This document shows positions 26,169-35,724 of a stretch of 64,000 nucleotides of DNA, piece by piece; positions within the stretch are counted from its first letter, which is position 1; the number at the start of each line of letters is the position of its first letter. The notes beneath the pieces are model-generated. The model did no database searches. It was not told where the DNA came from and saw nothing but the letters and a program-made list of their open reading frames with translations. Both the position numbers and the translations under genes were made by a program. Origin of the DNA: Erwinia rhapontici (GTDB taxonomy: Bacteria; Pseudomonadota; Gammaproteobacteria; Enterobacterales; Enterobacteriaceae); assembly GCF_012271765.1 (NCBI RefSeq), contig NZ_VRKO01000014.1, forward strand, positions 248,001-312,000. The letters are read 5' to 3'.

Positions 26169-28109
26169 ATGGGCAAGATCAGATTAACCACAGCACAGGC
26201 TCTGGTCAGATTCCTGGACAACCAGTATCTGTCGGTAGACGGCGTTGAAACCAAATTTGTTAAAGGTATTTTCGCTATCTTCGGCCACGGTAACGTACTG
26301 GGCTTAGGCCAGGCGCTGGAACAGGATAGCGGCGATCTGGTGGTCTACCAGGGTCGTAATGAGCAGGGCATGGCGCATGCGGCTATCGGTTTTGCCAAAC
26401 AGAAACTGCGCCGCGAAATTATCGCCTGTACCTCATCCGTCGGTCCGGGTGCCGCGAACATGGTGACAGCCGCCGCGACCGCGACCGCCAACCGTATTCC
26501 TTTGCTGCTGCTGCCTGGTGATGTGTTTGCCACCCGCCAGCCGGACCCGGTTCTGCAACAGATTGAGCAAAGTCACGATCTGAGCATCAGCACCAATGAT
26601 GCTTTCCGCGCCGTCAGCAAATACTGGGACCGCGTCAGCCGTCCGGAGCAGCTGATGACCGCCTGTATTAATGCCATGCGTGTGTTGACCGATCCGGCCG
26701 ACACGGGTGCGGTCACGATTTCACTGCCGCAGGATGTGCAGGGTGAAGCCTATGACTTCCCTGACTACTTCTTCCAGAAACGCGTCCACCGTCTGGAGCG
26801 TCGCCTGCCCACCGAAGGCCAACTGGCTGATGCAATCGCACTGATTGCCGGTAAGAAAAAACCGATGATCATCTGTGGCGGCGGGGTGAAATACTCCGGC
26901 GCGGGTGATGCACTGCGCGCCTTTGCTGAACGCTACAACATTCCCTTCGCTGAAACCCAGGCGGGCAAAGGCACCATCGTGTCTGACCATCCGCTGAACG
27001 TTGGCGGTGTGGGCGAAACAGGCTGCCTGGCGGCGAACCTGCTGGCAAAAGAAGCGGACCTGGTGATTGGTATCGGTACACGTTACACCGATTTCACTAC
27101 CGCCTCGAAATGGATTTTCCAGAATCCGGACGTCAGCTACGTCAACATTAACGTCAGCAACTTTGATGCCTACAAGCTGGATGCTGTTCAGGTGGTGGCT
27201 GATGCGCAGGAAGCCCTGACCGCACTCGACAGCCGTCTGGCGGCAACCGGCTTCAGCAATGGCTGGGGCGAAAAAGTCTCACAGGCGCAGAGCAAACTGC
27301 TGAAAGAAACCCAGCGTGTTTATTCTTCCGTCTACAGCGGCACCGACTATGTGCCGGAAATTGATGATCATATGGATCGCGAAGCGGTATGGGCTGAGTT
27401 TAACCGTCTGACTGGCTCCTTCCTGACTCAGAGCAGCGTACTGGGTACGCTCAATGAGCGCCTCCCAAAGGATTCAGTGATTGTCGCGGCAGCGGGCAGT
27501 CTGCCGGGCGACCTGCAACGTATGTGGCGCACCAAAGATTACAACAGCTATCACGTCGAGTATGGCTATTCCTGTATGGGCTACGAGGTCAGCGCTTCAC
27601 TGGGCGTTAAGCTGGCCGAACCGCACCGTGAGGTCTTCACGATGGTGGGTGATGGCTCCTTTATGATGCTGCACTCCGAGCTGGTGACCTCGATCCAGGA
27701 AGGCGCGAAGATCAACGTGATCCTGCTGGATAACATGACTAACGGTTGTATTAACAACCTGCAGATGGAGCACGGTATGGATAGCTTCACTACCGAGTTC
27801 CGTTTCCGTAATGCCGACGGCGGCAAACTGAACGGCGGCTTTGTGCCGGTCGACTTCGCCGCTATCGCCAGTGGCTACGGCTGTAAAACCTATCGCGTCA
27901 CCACCCTTGAGCAGTTGCAGGCGGCGCTGATTGATGCGCAGAAACAGACGGTATCAACGCTGATTGATATTAAAGTTCTGCCAAAAACCATGATCCACAA
28001 ATACTTCAGCTGGTGGCGCGTAGGCGGTGCCCAGGTGTCCACATCAGAGCGCGTAGACGCCGTGGCCCAGATGCTGAACGAACATATCGACCAGGCGCGT
28101 GAATATTAA
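26169..28109 (+). CDS. iolD: 3D-(3,5/4)-trihydroxycyclohexane-1,2-dione hydrolase IolD
   Basis: Thiamine-diphosphate enzyme of 646 residues that hydrolytically opens the inositol-derived ring to 5-deoxy-glucuronate. Seen: the activating Glu in [17 protein letters not shown] (near residue 65), the central Rossmann-like domain ([14 protein letters not shown]), and the ThDP-binding motif [28 protein letters not shown]...N. The family-specific insertion between domains and the length fit IolD rather than acetolactate synthase. First gene of the plus-strand block iolD-iolG-iolH-iolE, with an ERIC element placed directly behind its stop. Confidence 0.96.
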   Translation: MGKIRLTTAQALVRFLDNQYLSVDGVETKFVKGIFAIFGHGNVLGLGQALEQDSGDLVVYQGRNEQGMAHAAIGFAKQKLRREIIACTSSVGPGAANMVTAAATATANRIPLLLLPGDVFATRQPDPVLQQIEQSHDLSISTNDAFRAVSKYWDRVSRPEQLMTACINAMRVLTDPADTGAVTISLPQDVQGEAYDFPDYFFQKRVHRLERRLPTEGQLADAIALIAGKKKPMIICGGGVKYSGAGDALRAFAERYNIPFAETQAGKGTIVSDHPLNVGGVGETGCLAANLLAKEADLVIGIGTRYTDFTTASKWIFQNPDVSYVNINVSNFDAYKLDAVQVVADAQEALTALDSRLAATGFSNGWGEKVSQAQSKLLKETQRVYSSVYSGTDYVPEIDDHMDREAVWAEFNRLTGSFLTQSSVLGTLNERLPKDSVIVAAAGSLPGDLQRMWRTKDYNSYHVEYGYSCMGYEVSASLGVKLAEPHREVFTMVGDGSFMMLHSELVTSIQEGAKINVILLDNMTNGCINNLQMEHGMDSFTTEFRFRNADGGKLNGGFVPVDFAAIASGYGCKTYRVTTLEQLQAALIDAQKQTVSTLIDIKVLPKTMIHKYFSWWRVGGAQVSTSERVDAVAQMLNEHIDQAREY

Positions 28110-28110
28110 T

Positions 28111-28237
28111 TATACCCTTCATTCTTCACGCTGCAGGTGCGTTGGCTGCGCCTGTTCACCCCAGTCACATAGTTATCTATGCTCCTGGGGATTCGCAGGC
28201 TTGCCGCCTTCCTGCAGCGAGAATTATTTTGGGTATA
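28111..28237 (-). repeat. full-length ERIC element (127 bases) between iolD and iolG
   Basis: Starts TATACCC and ends GGGTATA, giving exactly 127 bases, the standard ERIC/IRU length. The internal core (CCAGTCACATAG...CTATGCTCCTGGGG, then GGCTTGCCGCC) matches the classical ERIC consensus in reverse. It lies two bases after the iolD stop and about 70 before the iolG start, so it is probably co-transcribed. Confidence 0.93.
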
Positions 28238-28308
28238 AACATTTGTTGTTTATTTAACGGGCATTTTTATTTCGCCCGCTCTTATCCCCCTACATGTAAG
28301 GACCTGTC

Positions 28309-29322
28309 ATGACTTTAAAATTAGGTGTTATCGGAACGGGCGCTATCGGCCAGGAACATATCCGTCGTTGCAGTAAAGTGCTGCAGGGTGCGCAGGTGGT
28401 GGCGGTTTCAGATATCAACGTCGAGGGTGCCAAAGCGGCCCTGGCACGCATTGGTATTGAAGCGGAAGTGTTTGCCAACGGCCATGACGTGGTGAAATCA
28501 CCGAACGTTGATGCGCTGCTGGTAACCTCCTGGGACCCGACTCACGAAGAGTTCACTCTGGCGGCGATTGAAGCCGGTAAGCCGGTATTCTGTGAAAAGC
28601 CACTGGCGATGAGCGCGGAAGGTTGCCGTCGTATCGTTGATGCCGAAATCAAATTTGGTAAACGTCTGGTGCAGGTTGGCTTTATGCGCCCCTACGACAG
28701 CGGCTATCGTGCGCTGAAAGAGGTGATCACCAAAGGTGAAATCGGTGAGCCGCTGATGCTGCACTGCGCGCACCGTAACCCCACCGTGCCGGAAAGCTAT
28801 ACCACCGATATGGCGATCACCAATACGCTGATCCACGAGCTGGATGTGCTGCGCTGGCTGACCGAAGATGATTACAAATCGGTACAGGTGGTGTTCCCAC
28901 GTTCCACGTCGAAAACCCACGCTAAACTGCGTGATCCTCAGGTGGTGCTGTTTGAAACCCGTAAGGGCATTCGCATCGACGTGGAGATCTTCGTGAACTG
29001 TGCTTACGGTTATGACATTCAGTGTGAAGTGGTGGGTGAAGAAGGTATCGCCAAACTGCCAGAGCCGTCCGCCGTACAAATGCGTAAAGACGCCAAACTG
29101 TCTACGTCTATCCTGACCGACTGGAAAGACCGTTTCATTGATGCCTACGATGTTGAATTACAAGCATTTATTAACGACGCCACCGCAGGCAAGCTGACCG
29201 GGCCATCCGCCTGGGACGGCTATGCTGCTTCTGTCGCTGCCGATGCCTGCCTGAAAGCGCAGGAAAGCGGTGCGATTGAGCCGGTGGAACTGCCGCAGCG
29301 CCCGGCTTTCTACAATAACTGA
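28309..29322 (+). CDS. iolG: myo-inositol 2-dehydrogenase IolG
   Basis: First step of inositol catabolism: NAD-dependent oxidation of myo-inositol to scyllo-inosose (2-keto-myo-inositol). A 337-residue GFO/IDH/MocA protein with N-terminal Rossmann motif [16 protein letters not shown], the catalytic lysine in [23 protein letters not shown], and the Asp/His pair in [14 protein letters not shown] typical of inositol dehydrogenases. A GTAAGG motif lies upstream of the ATG. Next gene is the iolH-like barrel 91 bases on. Confidence 0.95.
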   Translation: MTLKLGVIGTGAIGQEHIRRCSKVLQGAQVVAVSDINVEGAKAALARIGIEAEVFANGHDVVKSPNVDALLVTSWDPTHEEFTLAAIEAGKPVFCEKPLAMSAEGCRRIVDAEIKFGKRLVQVGFMRPYDSGYRALKEVITKGEIGEPLMLHCAHRNPTVPESYTTDMAITNTLIHELDVLRWLTEDDYKSVQVVFPRSTSKTHAKLRDPQVVLFETRKGIRIDVEIFVNCAYGYDIQCEVVGEEGIAKLPEPSAVQMRKDAKLSTSILTDWKDRFIDAYDVELQAFINDATAGKLTGPSAWDGYAASVAADACLKAQESGAIEPVELPQRPAFYNN

Positions 29323-29351
29323 TCGTCAGGTTACAGGCCGGACGCGCTTAA

Positions 29352-29372
29352 CCCCCGTCGATATGACGGGGG
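29352..29372. other. hairpin in the iolG-iolH gap
   Basis: CCCCCGTC and GACGGGGG pair perfectly around a 5-base loop. No T run follows. Possible mRNA stability or attenuation element inside the operon. Confidence 0.4.
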
Positions 29373-29413
29373 ATCACCGTAAAACAGCGTACTGATTTAT
29401 CACGGAGAGTCTG

Positions 29414-30298
29414 ATGAAAATTGCCTTTGATGTAGATGTCATTCGAGATTTGGGCATCACAAAAATGGTTCACCAGGTGGCTGACTGGGGCTACAAATAT
29501 ATTGAGCAGTCCCCGCATCCGCAGATCAACCCGTTCTACAAACATCCAAAAGCCAGCCGCGAAATCATCACCGAGTACAAAAACGCGCTGCGTGAGACCG
29601 GGCTGGAAATCTCCTCTTATATCGTTGTGTACCGCTGGTCCGGTCCGGACGAAGCGCGCCGTCAGGCCGCCGTCAGAAACTGGAAACGCATGATAGAGAT
29701 CGCGGTTGAAACCGGTGTGCAGGTGATTAATACCGAACTTTCTGGTAACCCGAACGAACCTGAAATCTGTGAAGAGATGTTCTATCGCTCAATGGAAGAG
29801 CTGCTGCCTATCGTCGAACGTGAAGGCATCCGCATCGAAATCCAGTCTCATCCATGGGATTTCTGTGAAGAGAGCAACGAAACCGCTGACATGGTGAAAT
29901 CGTTCCGCAGTGAGAACGTCAAATATCTCTACAGCGTGCCGCACACCTTCTTCTACGACAAAGGGAAAGGGGATGTGAAAAGCATGCTGGAATATTCCGG
30001 TGTCGACCTGTCGCACGTGCTGATCGCGGACACCATGAATCACACCAAACACTGCCGCTATATTGTGAACCCGCCTGGCGTTGATGCCACGATTCACCAG
30101 CACGTGGGTGTGGGCGAAGGGGAAGTCGATTTCCAGACGCTGTTCCAGACGCTGCGCGATATGGACTTTGCTAACCGCACGTTCAAAGTCGGTGGTGAGT
30201 CAATTATTGCCTCTTCACTGTTCGGTTACCCGGAAAAAATGAATCGTCAGGCAGTGGAAACACGCGAACTGATCGAGCGTGAGCTGCTGAGAAAATAA
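29414..30298 (+). CDS. iolH: IolH-like xylose-isomerase-type TIM barrel
   Basis: A 294-residue AP endonuclease 2-fold barrel. It matches the IolH family along its length (MKIAFDVDVIRDL, YIEQSPHPQINPFYKHPKASRE, SMEELLPIVEREGIRIEIQSHPWDF, RYIVNPPGVDATIHQHVGVGEGEVDF). Glu, Asp and His at the barrel mouth suggest a divalent-metal isomerase or epimerase. The reaction of IolH is not settled. Located between iolG and iolE on the same strand; a GGAGAG motif precedes the ATG. Confidence 0.85.
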   Translation: MKIAFDVDVIRDLGITKMVHQVADWGYKYIEQSPHPQINPFYKHPKASREIITEYKNALRETGLEISSYIVVYRWSGPDEARRQAAVRNWKRMIEIAVETGVQVINTELSGNPNEPEICEEMFYRSMEELLPIVEREGIRIEIQSHPWDFCEESNETADMVKSFRSENVKYLYSVPHTFFYDKGKGDVKSMLEYSGVDLSHVLIADTMNHTKHCRYIVNPPGVDATIHQHVGVGEGEVDFQTLFQTLRDMDFANRTFKVGGESIIASSLFGYPEKMNRQAVETRELIERELLRK

Positions 30299-30342
30299 AG
30301 CAGGGCGGCAGTGGCCGCCCGGTGAACCTTTGAGGTAACACC

Positions 30343-31239
30343 ATGAACAAAGATAACGTCAAACTGGCTATTGCACCGATCGGCTGGACTAACGATGACA
30401 TGCCTGAGCTGGGTAGCGAGAATACTTTCCAGCAGATCGTCAGTGAAATGGCGCTGGCAGGTTTTACAGGCAGTGAAGTGGGCAGTAAGTACCCGCGAGA
30501 TCCGGCGGTGCTGAAGCCGATGCTGGACATCCGTGGTATCGAGATCGTCAATGCCTGGTTCAGCACCTTCTTTGCTAACGGCGATAAAGCGAAAACCATT
30601 GATGAATTCATCAACCATCGTGATTTCCTGCATGCGATGGGGGCAAAAGTGATTGGCTGTTCAGAGCAGAGCCTGAGTATCCAGGGCACCACCAAAGCCG
30701 TGCTGGAAGAGAAACCTCACTTTACCGATGAGCAGTGGCGTCTGACGGTGGAAGGCTATAACGAGCTGGCGAAACTGGCTGCTGAGAAGGGCATGACAGT
30801 GGGCCTGCATCACCATATGGGCACCGGTATTCAGACCACTGCCGAGGTGGATCGCTTTATGGCCGAGACCAACGATGATGTTTATCTGCTGTTCGATACC
30901 GGCCACGCTTACTACTCTGAAGGATCCCAGGAAGCCATGCTGGCCATCCTGACGAAATACCTTCCGCGCATTAACCACGTGCACTTAAAAGACGTGCGTG
31001 ATGAGATTGTGGCGCAGGTGAAGAGTCAGAAGTTGTCATTCCTTGATGGCGTGAAGAAAGGCACCTTCACCGTTCCGGGTGATGGCGTGATTGATTTCGA
31101 TCCGGTGTTTAAAATTCTCGATGATTTCGGCTACAAAGGCTGGATGGTGGTGGAAGCGGAGCAGGACCCTGCGCTGGCTAATCCGTTCGAGTATGCAGTT
31201 AAAGCGCGTAAGTATATTCGCGAACACGCCGGGCTGTAA
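30343..31239 (+). CDS. iolE: inosose dehydratase IolE
   Basis: Second step of the pathway: dehydrates scyllo-inosose to 3D-(3,5/4)-trihydroxycyclohexane-1,2-dione. A 298-residue TIM barrel of family length, starting [18 protein letters not shown], with [22 protein letters not shown], the metal-site Asp in [22 protein letters not shown] and the terminal Glu in [15 protein letters not shown] motif lies close to the ATG. Last gene of the plus-strand iol block; a strong bidirectional terminator follows. Confidence 0.96.
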   Translation: MNKDNVKLAIAPIGWTNDDMPELGSENTFQQIVSEMALAGFTGSEVGSKYPRDPAVLKPMLDIRGIEIVNAWFSTFFANGDKAKTIDEFINHRDFLHAMGAKVIGCSEQSLSIQGTTKAVLEEKPHFTDEQWRLTVEGYNELAKLAAEKGMTVGLHHHMGTGIQTTAEVDRFMAETNDDVYLLFDTGHAYYSEGSQEAMLAILTKYLPRINHVHLKDVRDEIVAQVKSQKLSFLDGVKKGTFTVPGDGVIDFDPVFKILDDFGYKGWMVVEAEQDPALANPFEYAVKARKYIREHAGL

Positions 31240-31247
31240 CGGCCAAT

Positions 31248-31286
31248 AAAAAGCCCCCCGCACCAGAGTTGCGGGGGGCTTTTTTT
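31248..31286. terminator. bidirectional terminator between iolE and dcrB
   Basis: AGCCCCCCGCA (31252-31262) pairs with TGCGGGGGGCT (31270-31280) around 7 bases. Seven T residues follow on the plus strand, and the A run at 31248-31252 serves the minus strand. It marks the right border of the iol insertion against the conserved dcrB. Confidence 0.9.
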
Positions 31287-31297
31287 ATGCCATCAGA

Positions 31298-31858
31298 TTA
31301 TTTCAGCTGAATGGTGCTGATAATGCTTTCCGCTTCGGTTTGTGCCTGCTGCTGGTTTTCCGCAGGCAGCGTGATCTGCAGTGTCAGCAGCTTGCCATCG
31401 ACTTTACCCAGAACCACAGAAGACCATGAAGACTGGTTATTGGCAGAGATCACGGTGTCCAGTTGCTGTAACGGCTGGCCTTTCACGGTAATGGCTTTGT
31501 TGGTCACGACCTGAAGCTGTGCATCACGATTACGCTGCTGCGCTTCAAGACGACCTGCCAGCACATCCAGACCTTCGTTCGTGCTCTCACCATCAATCAC
31601 GATGATCGCTTTCTGGCCTGACTCATCCGCATAGACGTGCATATTGTTCGCCTGAGTGCCGAGCTTGCCGCTCTTGTCAGACATGCCTGCCGGCAGGATG
31701 AAGCTCAGTTTGCCATCCATCAGAGTGACATTCTGATTGGACTGACTGCTGCTGACGCCATTATCATCGGCGGCAGCTTTCTCATCTTTTTTGCCATCAC
31801 AGGCAGCCAGTCCAGCTACCAGCAGCGCGATTCCGGCATATTTCAGTAAGTTACGCAT
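31298..31858 (-). CDS. dcrB: inner-membrane-anchored lipoprotein DcrB
   Basis: A 186-residue lipoprotein: signal [20 protein letters not shown] with lipobox and acylated Cys near residue 20, then a Ser/Asn/Asp-rich linker and a mature domain matching E. coli DcrB ([49 protein letters not shown]). DcrB is needed for phage C1/C6 DNA entry in E. coli and has been tied to lipoprotein maturation. The ATG at 31858 aligns with the family and has AAGGA upstream; an in-frame ATG five codons earlier overlaps that site and is rejected. Confidence 0.95.
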   Translation of the reverse strand: MRNLLKYAGIALLVAGLAACDGKKDEKAAADDNGVSSSQSNQNVTLMDGKLSFILPAGMSDKSGKLGTQANNMHVYADESGQKAIIVIDGESTNEGLDVLAGRLEAQQRNRDAQLQVVTNKAITVKGQPLQQLDTVISANNQSSWSSVVLGKVDGKLLTLQITLPAENQQQAQTEAESIISTIQLK

Positions 31859-31930
31859 CAGGGTTCCTTTCACATTGGTCGCGTAGAGATCAGGTGCTTA
31901 TACAATCGTATTCAGCCTTCAAAAGCAACT

Positions 31931-31991
31931 TATACCCGTCGTACTTCACGCTGCAGCGGTGTTGGCTGCGGCTCGAATGACTTGGGGTATA
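31931..31991 (-). repeat. deleted ERIC element (61 bases) between yhhQ and dcrB
   Basis: Keeps both ends (TATACCC at the left, GGGTATA at the right) and the left-hand segment GTACTTCACGCTGCAG...GTTGGCTGC, but lacks the central core found in the full copy. Consistent with an internal deletion leaving a short inverted-repeat element. Confidence 0.8.
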
Positions 31992-32016
31992 TAACGGCCT
32001 GAGTTCAAACCTCAGA

Positions 32017-32682
32017 TTAACCGAAGTTGACGCGGGTGCTATTGGATTTCTCTGCTAATCGTTTCAGCGCGGCATTCAGCAGCACGCCGTAAGCTGGCAG
32101 GAAGAACACCATACAGATAAGCACTTTGAAGCTGTAATCCACCAGGGCGATCTCCACCCAGTGGGTGGCCATAAACAGGTCAGGACTTTTATAGAAGGCA
32201 ATAAAGAAGAAAGCGAGGGTATCGCTGATATTGCCGAGGAACATCGCCGCCGCCGGTGCCATCCACCAGGCGGCTTTCTGGCGCAGGCGATTGAACACGT
32301 GGATATCGAGGATCTGGCCGAGCGCATAGGCCATAAAGCTGGCGCAGGCGATGCGGGCAACAAACAGATTCATCTCTTCCAGCGCTGCGAAGCCCTGCCA
32401 TTCACCCTGATAAAACAGTGCTGAGATGGTGTAGGAGATAAACAGCGCCGGGATCATCACGGCAAGGATAATGCGTCGTGCCAGTGGGGCACCGAAAATC
32501 CGTACCGTCAGGTCAGTCGCCAGGAAGATAAATGGGAAGCTGAACGCGCCCCAGGTGGTGTGCAAACCAAAAATTGCCACCGGCAGCTGCACCAGATAGT
32601 TACTGGAGGTGATCACCAGCAAATGGAAAAGGGACAGCCAGACCAGCGCGTGGGTGCGCTGGCGCGTAGAAAAAGCGATCAT
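32017..32682 (-). CDS. yhhQ: queuosine-precursor transporter YhhQ
   Basis: A 221-residue inner-membrane protein (same length as E. coli YhhQ) of the VUT-1/QueT-like family that imports 7-cyano- and 7-aminomethyl-7-deazaguanine for tRNA queuosine synthesis. Seen: [79 protein letters not shown]. Start set at the ATG 32680-32682 by this alignment; a longer reading frame upstream would add a hydrophilic stretch not found in the family. Divergent from tusA. Confidence 0.95.
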   Translation of the reverse strand: MIAFSTRQRTHALVWLSLFHLLVITSSNYLVQLPVAIFGLHTTWGAFSFPFIFLATDLTVRIFGAPLARRIILAVMIPALFISYTISALFYQGEWQGFAALEEMNLFVARIACASFMAYALGQILDIHVFNRLRQKAAWWMAPAAAMFLGNISDTLAFFFIAFYKSPDLFMATHWVEIALVDYSFKVLICMVFFLPAYGVLLNAALKRLAEKSNSTRVNFG

Positions 32683-32888
32683 TGTTGTCAGCCTTTTTAG
32701 ATTGGGGTGAGGGAACCCATGAAAATTTGTCTGTGTTTCGCTCAGGCGAATTCGCGGCATATTACCGCTTTGACCTGCTAATGCAATGGTTAATTTTAAC
32801 GCAAACGTTATCGTTGCAGGCAATCCTTGCACACGCACCGACTGGCGCTAAAATAGACGCCGTCCGTAACATAATGACTGAGAATATC

Positions 32889-33134
32889 ATGAGCGACCTT
32901 TTCGCCAATCCCGATCAGACCCTAGATGCGCTGGGCCTGCGCTGCCCGGAACCGGTGATGATGGTGCGCAAGACTGTGCGCCATATGCAAGACGGTGAAA
33001 CCCTGTTGATTATCGCTGATGACCCGGCCACCACGCGTGATATCCCTGGCTTCTGCCGTTTTATGGAGCATACGCTGGTGGCTCAGAACACCGATGTTCT
33101 GCCGTATCAGTTTTTGCTGAAGAAAGGATTGTAA
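32889..33134 (+). CDS. tusA: sulfur-carrier protein TusA (SirA)
   Basis: An 81-residue cytosolic protein, same length as E. coli TusA. It accepts persulfide sulfur from IscS and relays it to the TusBCD/E system for tRNA 2-thiouridine formation. The conserved active motif [20 protein letters not shown] with the single reactive Cys (near residue 19) and the following [16 protein letters not shown] are present. The start at 32889 follows the family; an in-frame ATG five codons earlier (MTENI) is less likely. Followed six bases on by a composite REP element. Confidence 0.96.
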   Translation: MSDLFANPDQTLDALGLRCPEPVMMVRKTVRHMQDGETLLIIADDPATTRDIPGFCRFMEHTLVAQNTDVLPYQFLLKKGL

Positions 33135-33139
33135 GGTGT

Positions 33140-33360
33140 GGGTCGGGCATGCCCGACCCCTACGACAACCCGGCACTATCCCAGTGGGCGATGCATGCCC
33201 GACCCCTGGGACAACCCGGCACTATCCCAGTGGGCGATGCATGCCCGACACCCGGGACAATCCGGTACGTTGCGCTATCCTGTCGTGGCGATGGATGCCT
33301 GGCCTCTGGTATACCCCCGGAACGTTGCATTACTCCGTAGGGGCGAGGCATGCCTCGCCC
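33140..33360. repeat. expanded composite REP element between tusA and zntA
   Basis: Subtype B in minus orientation (33140-33163) and subtype A in plus orientation (33337-33360) enclose about 170 bases. The interior holds two tandem copies of a 46-base unit starting ACAACCCGG (33165 and 33211; a decayed third begins at 33257), each containing a half-degenerate palindrome around GCATGCCCGA. Between convergent genes. Confidence 0.85.
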
Positions 33361-33373
33361 AACGTTTACCCCG

Positions 33374-35641
33374 CTATTTCTTTCGTAACAACCGCAGTGC
33401 GTTAGCGGTCACTAACGCTGTCGCCCCCGAGTCTGCCAATACCGCGAGCCACAGTCCCGTTATCCCCAGTAACGTCGTCACCAGGAACAGCCCTTTCAGC
33501 CCCAGCGCCAACGCCACATTCTGGCGGATATTGGTATGGGTTGCGCGCGACAGGCGGATCATCGCGGCCAGGCCATTAAGCCGGTTATGGGTCAGTGCGG
33601 CATCGGCGGTTTCCAGTGCGACATCACTGCCGCTGCCCATTGCAATACCGATGGTAGCGGCCTTCATCGCCGGAGCATCATTAATGCCGTCACCGACCAT
33701 TGCTACCGGCTGCTGCTGATTAAGCTGGCTGACCGCCGCGACTTTATCTTCCGGTAACAGGCCTGCGCGGTAGTCAATATTCAGCTCAGCGGCGATGGCC
33801 GCCGCCGCGCGCGGATTATCGCCCGTCAGCATCACGGCCTGGATGCCCAATGACTTCAGCTCGTCCAGTGCAGCTTTGGCATCGGCACGCAGCGTATCGC
33901 GCAGCGCGATGATTCCCAGCAGCTGCTGGCCATCATGCATCAGCACCACGGTATTGCCCGCGTTTTCCAGGGTTTCCACGTTCTCACGCTGCGGTGCCAG
34001 CAACGCTTCAGGCAGTTTTGATGGTGCGCAGATGGAAAGTAAGCGATCACTCACAACGGCTTCCACGCCGCTGCCCGCCAGGGCGCGTTGTGATTCGGCT
34101 CCAGGGATGGTCAGCTGTCGGTCTGTTGCCGCCGCCACAATCGCCAGCGCCAGCGGGTGGGAGGAACCCTGTTCAATGGCGGCAGCCGTTGCCAGTAACT
34201 GATCCTCATCCAGTGCGGCCAGCGGCAGAATAGCGGTGACCTGCGGTTTGCCTTCGGTCAGGGTGCCGGTTTTATCAAAGGCGATGGTACGTACGCTGCC
34301 CAGGTTTTCCAGCGCCGCACCGCCTTTAATTAATGCCCCCCGGCGTGCCGCAGCAGCCAACCCGGAGGTAATCGCCGCCGGGGTGGAAATCACCAGCGCG
34401 CACGGGCAACCGATCAGCAGCAGTGTTAATCCTTTATAGATCCACGGTTGCCATTCAGCCCCCATAAACAGCGGCGGTACCAGTACTACTGCCAGCGACA
34501 GTGCAATAATGGCCGGGGTGTAGATACGGCTGAAGCGGTCGAGGAAACGTTCAATAGGCGCGCGCCGCTCTTCGGCTTCTTCAATCAGATGCAGAATGCG
34601 GTCAATGGCACTTTTACCGGGTTCGGACACTACTTCCAGCTGCACCAGTCGATCCACGCTCAGGCAACCAGCGGCGATGGTTTCATTTTTCTGGCGTTCA
34701 ACCGGCACTGACTCCCCGGTGAGGGCACTTTCATCAAAGCTGGCAAAAGCACTGAGCAGTTTCGCATCGGTGGGCAGCCGCGCACCGGCGGCCACCTCAA
34801 TGACATCTCCGGGGCGTAACGCGTTCACCGCCACGTTTTCACGCAGACCTGAACGCAGGCGTAGCGCTGTATCCGGCTTGAGTGCCATCAGCGCAGTCAC
34901 ACCTTTGCGTGCACGCCCGGCGGCAAAGGACTCCAGCCGCTCTCCCAGCATAAACAACAGCAGTACCATCGCCGCTTCTGCGGTAGCGCCGATAAACAGT
35001 GCGCCGAGAGCCGCAACGGTCATCAGGGTTTCAATGCTGAATGGCGACCCGCTGCGCATCAGACGCAGGGCGCTGCGGCCAATCGGCCAGACGCCAACCA
35101 GTGTGGTCAGGGTAAAGGCCAGCGTGCCTGCCGGATGATTCAGGCTACTCAGCAGTGCACTTATCGCCATCAGTACAGCCAGCAGAATCAGGTTCACATT
35201 CTCCTGCCAGAAACTCTGTTCAACTTTAGGTGCGGTGGGAGCATCGCTGCGCTGTAATTGAAAACCGGCGCGAGCCACTGCCCGTTCAACGTCATCACGG
35301 ATATCGCTGCTGGCATCGACCCGCAGTTTTTCGCTGGAAAATACCACGCGCGCCATGGCTACCTGAGGAAGTTGTTTTACTGCGGTTTCTACCTTGCGTG
35401 CGCAGGCCGGGCAGTCCATCCCTGTCACCAGCCAGCTAAAGCTTAAAGCGCCAGTGGGCCTGTCGCCCTCATCATCGGGGTCGTTCCCCGAACTGCAGGC
35501 TGCATCTTCACAACAGGGGGCATCAACGCTGGCTGCGCTGACAGCGGTGATTTTTTGAATAACGGGGCGCGGGCGGGTGCTGCATCCGTGCTGTTGACTG
35601 GCGTGGTGGTGACCACAACCACATGAAGAGTGCTGGTGCAT
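33374..35641 (-). CDS. zntA: Zn(II)/Cd(II)/Pb(II)-exporting P1B-type ATPase ZntA
   Basis: A 755-residue inner-membrane efflux pump (E. coli 732). The N-terminus is unusually rich in His and Cys (residues 1-50, MHQHSSCGCGHHH and a CC/C cluster), ahead of the heavy-metal-associated domain with GMDCPAC (74-80). Transmembrane metal site CPC at 412-414, phosphorylation motif DKTGTLT (456-462) and hinge MVGDGINDAP are all intact, as is the TGES actuator (TGESVP near 308). The extra His/Cys tail could bind additional metal (inference). Controlled by the ZntR-type promoter at 35689-35720. Confidence 0.97.
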   Translation of the reverse strand: MHQHSSCGCGHHHASQQHGCSTRPRPVIQKITAVSAASVDAPCCEDAACSSGNDPDDEGDRPTGALSFSWLVTGMDCPACARKVETAVKQLPQVAMARVVFSSEKLRVDASSDIRDDVERAVARAGFQLQRSDAPTAPKVEQSFWQENVNLILLAVLMAISALLSSLNHPAGTLAFTLTTLVGVWPIGRSALRLMRSGSPFSIETLMTVAALGALFIGATAEAAMVLLLFMLGERLESFAAGRARKGVTALMALKPDTALRLRSGLRENVAVNALRPGDVIEVAAGARLPTDAKLLSAFASFDESALTGESVPVERQKNETIAAGCLSVDRLVQLEVVSEPGKSAIDRILHLIEEAEERRAPIERFLDRFSRIYTPAIIALSLAVVLVPPLFMGAEWQPWIYKGLTLLLIGCPCALVISTPAAITSGLAAAARRGALIKGGAALENLGSVRTIAFDKTGTLTEGKPQVTAILPLAALDEDQLLATAAAIEQGSSHPLALAIVAAATDRQLTIPGAESQRALAGSGVEAVVSDRLLSICAPSKLPEALLAPQRENVETLENAGNTVVLMHDGQQLLGIIALRDTLRADAKAALDELKSLGIQAVMLTGDNPRAAAAIAAELNIDYRAGLLPEDKVAAVSQLNQQQPVAMVGDGINDAPAMKAATIGIAMGSGSDVALETADAALTHNRLNGLAAMIRLSRATHTNIRQNVALALGLKGLFLVTTLLGITGLWLAVLADSGATALVTANALRLLRKK

Positions 35642-35688
35642 AACGCCTCCTGACAGGTATCGGCGGGCACCAATGCCCGTCGATACCC

Positions 35689-35720
35689 ATCTTACACTCT
35701 GGAGTGGACTCCAGAGTCAA
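35689..35720 (-). promoter_or_regulatory. ZntR-type (MerR family) promoter/operator of zntA
   Basis: On the minus strand, -35 TTGACT (35715-35720) and -10 TAAGAT (35689-35694) are separated by exactly 20 bases. The spacer carries the dyad ACTCTGGAGT / ACTCCAGAGT (35696-35705 and 35708-35717). The overlong spacer and this dyad match the known E. coli zntA promoter, where Zn-bound ZntR untwists the DNA to activate transcription. Confidence 0.92.
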
Positions 35721-35724
35721 GCGC

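Noticed and set aside
33136..33405. Several open frames across the tusA-zntA gap
   Set aside because: They are by-products of the GC-rich palindromic repeats; same artefact at 13501-13763.
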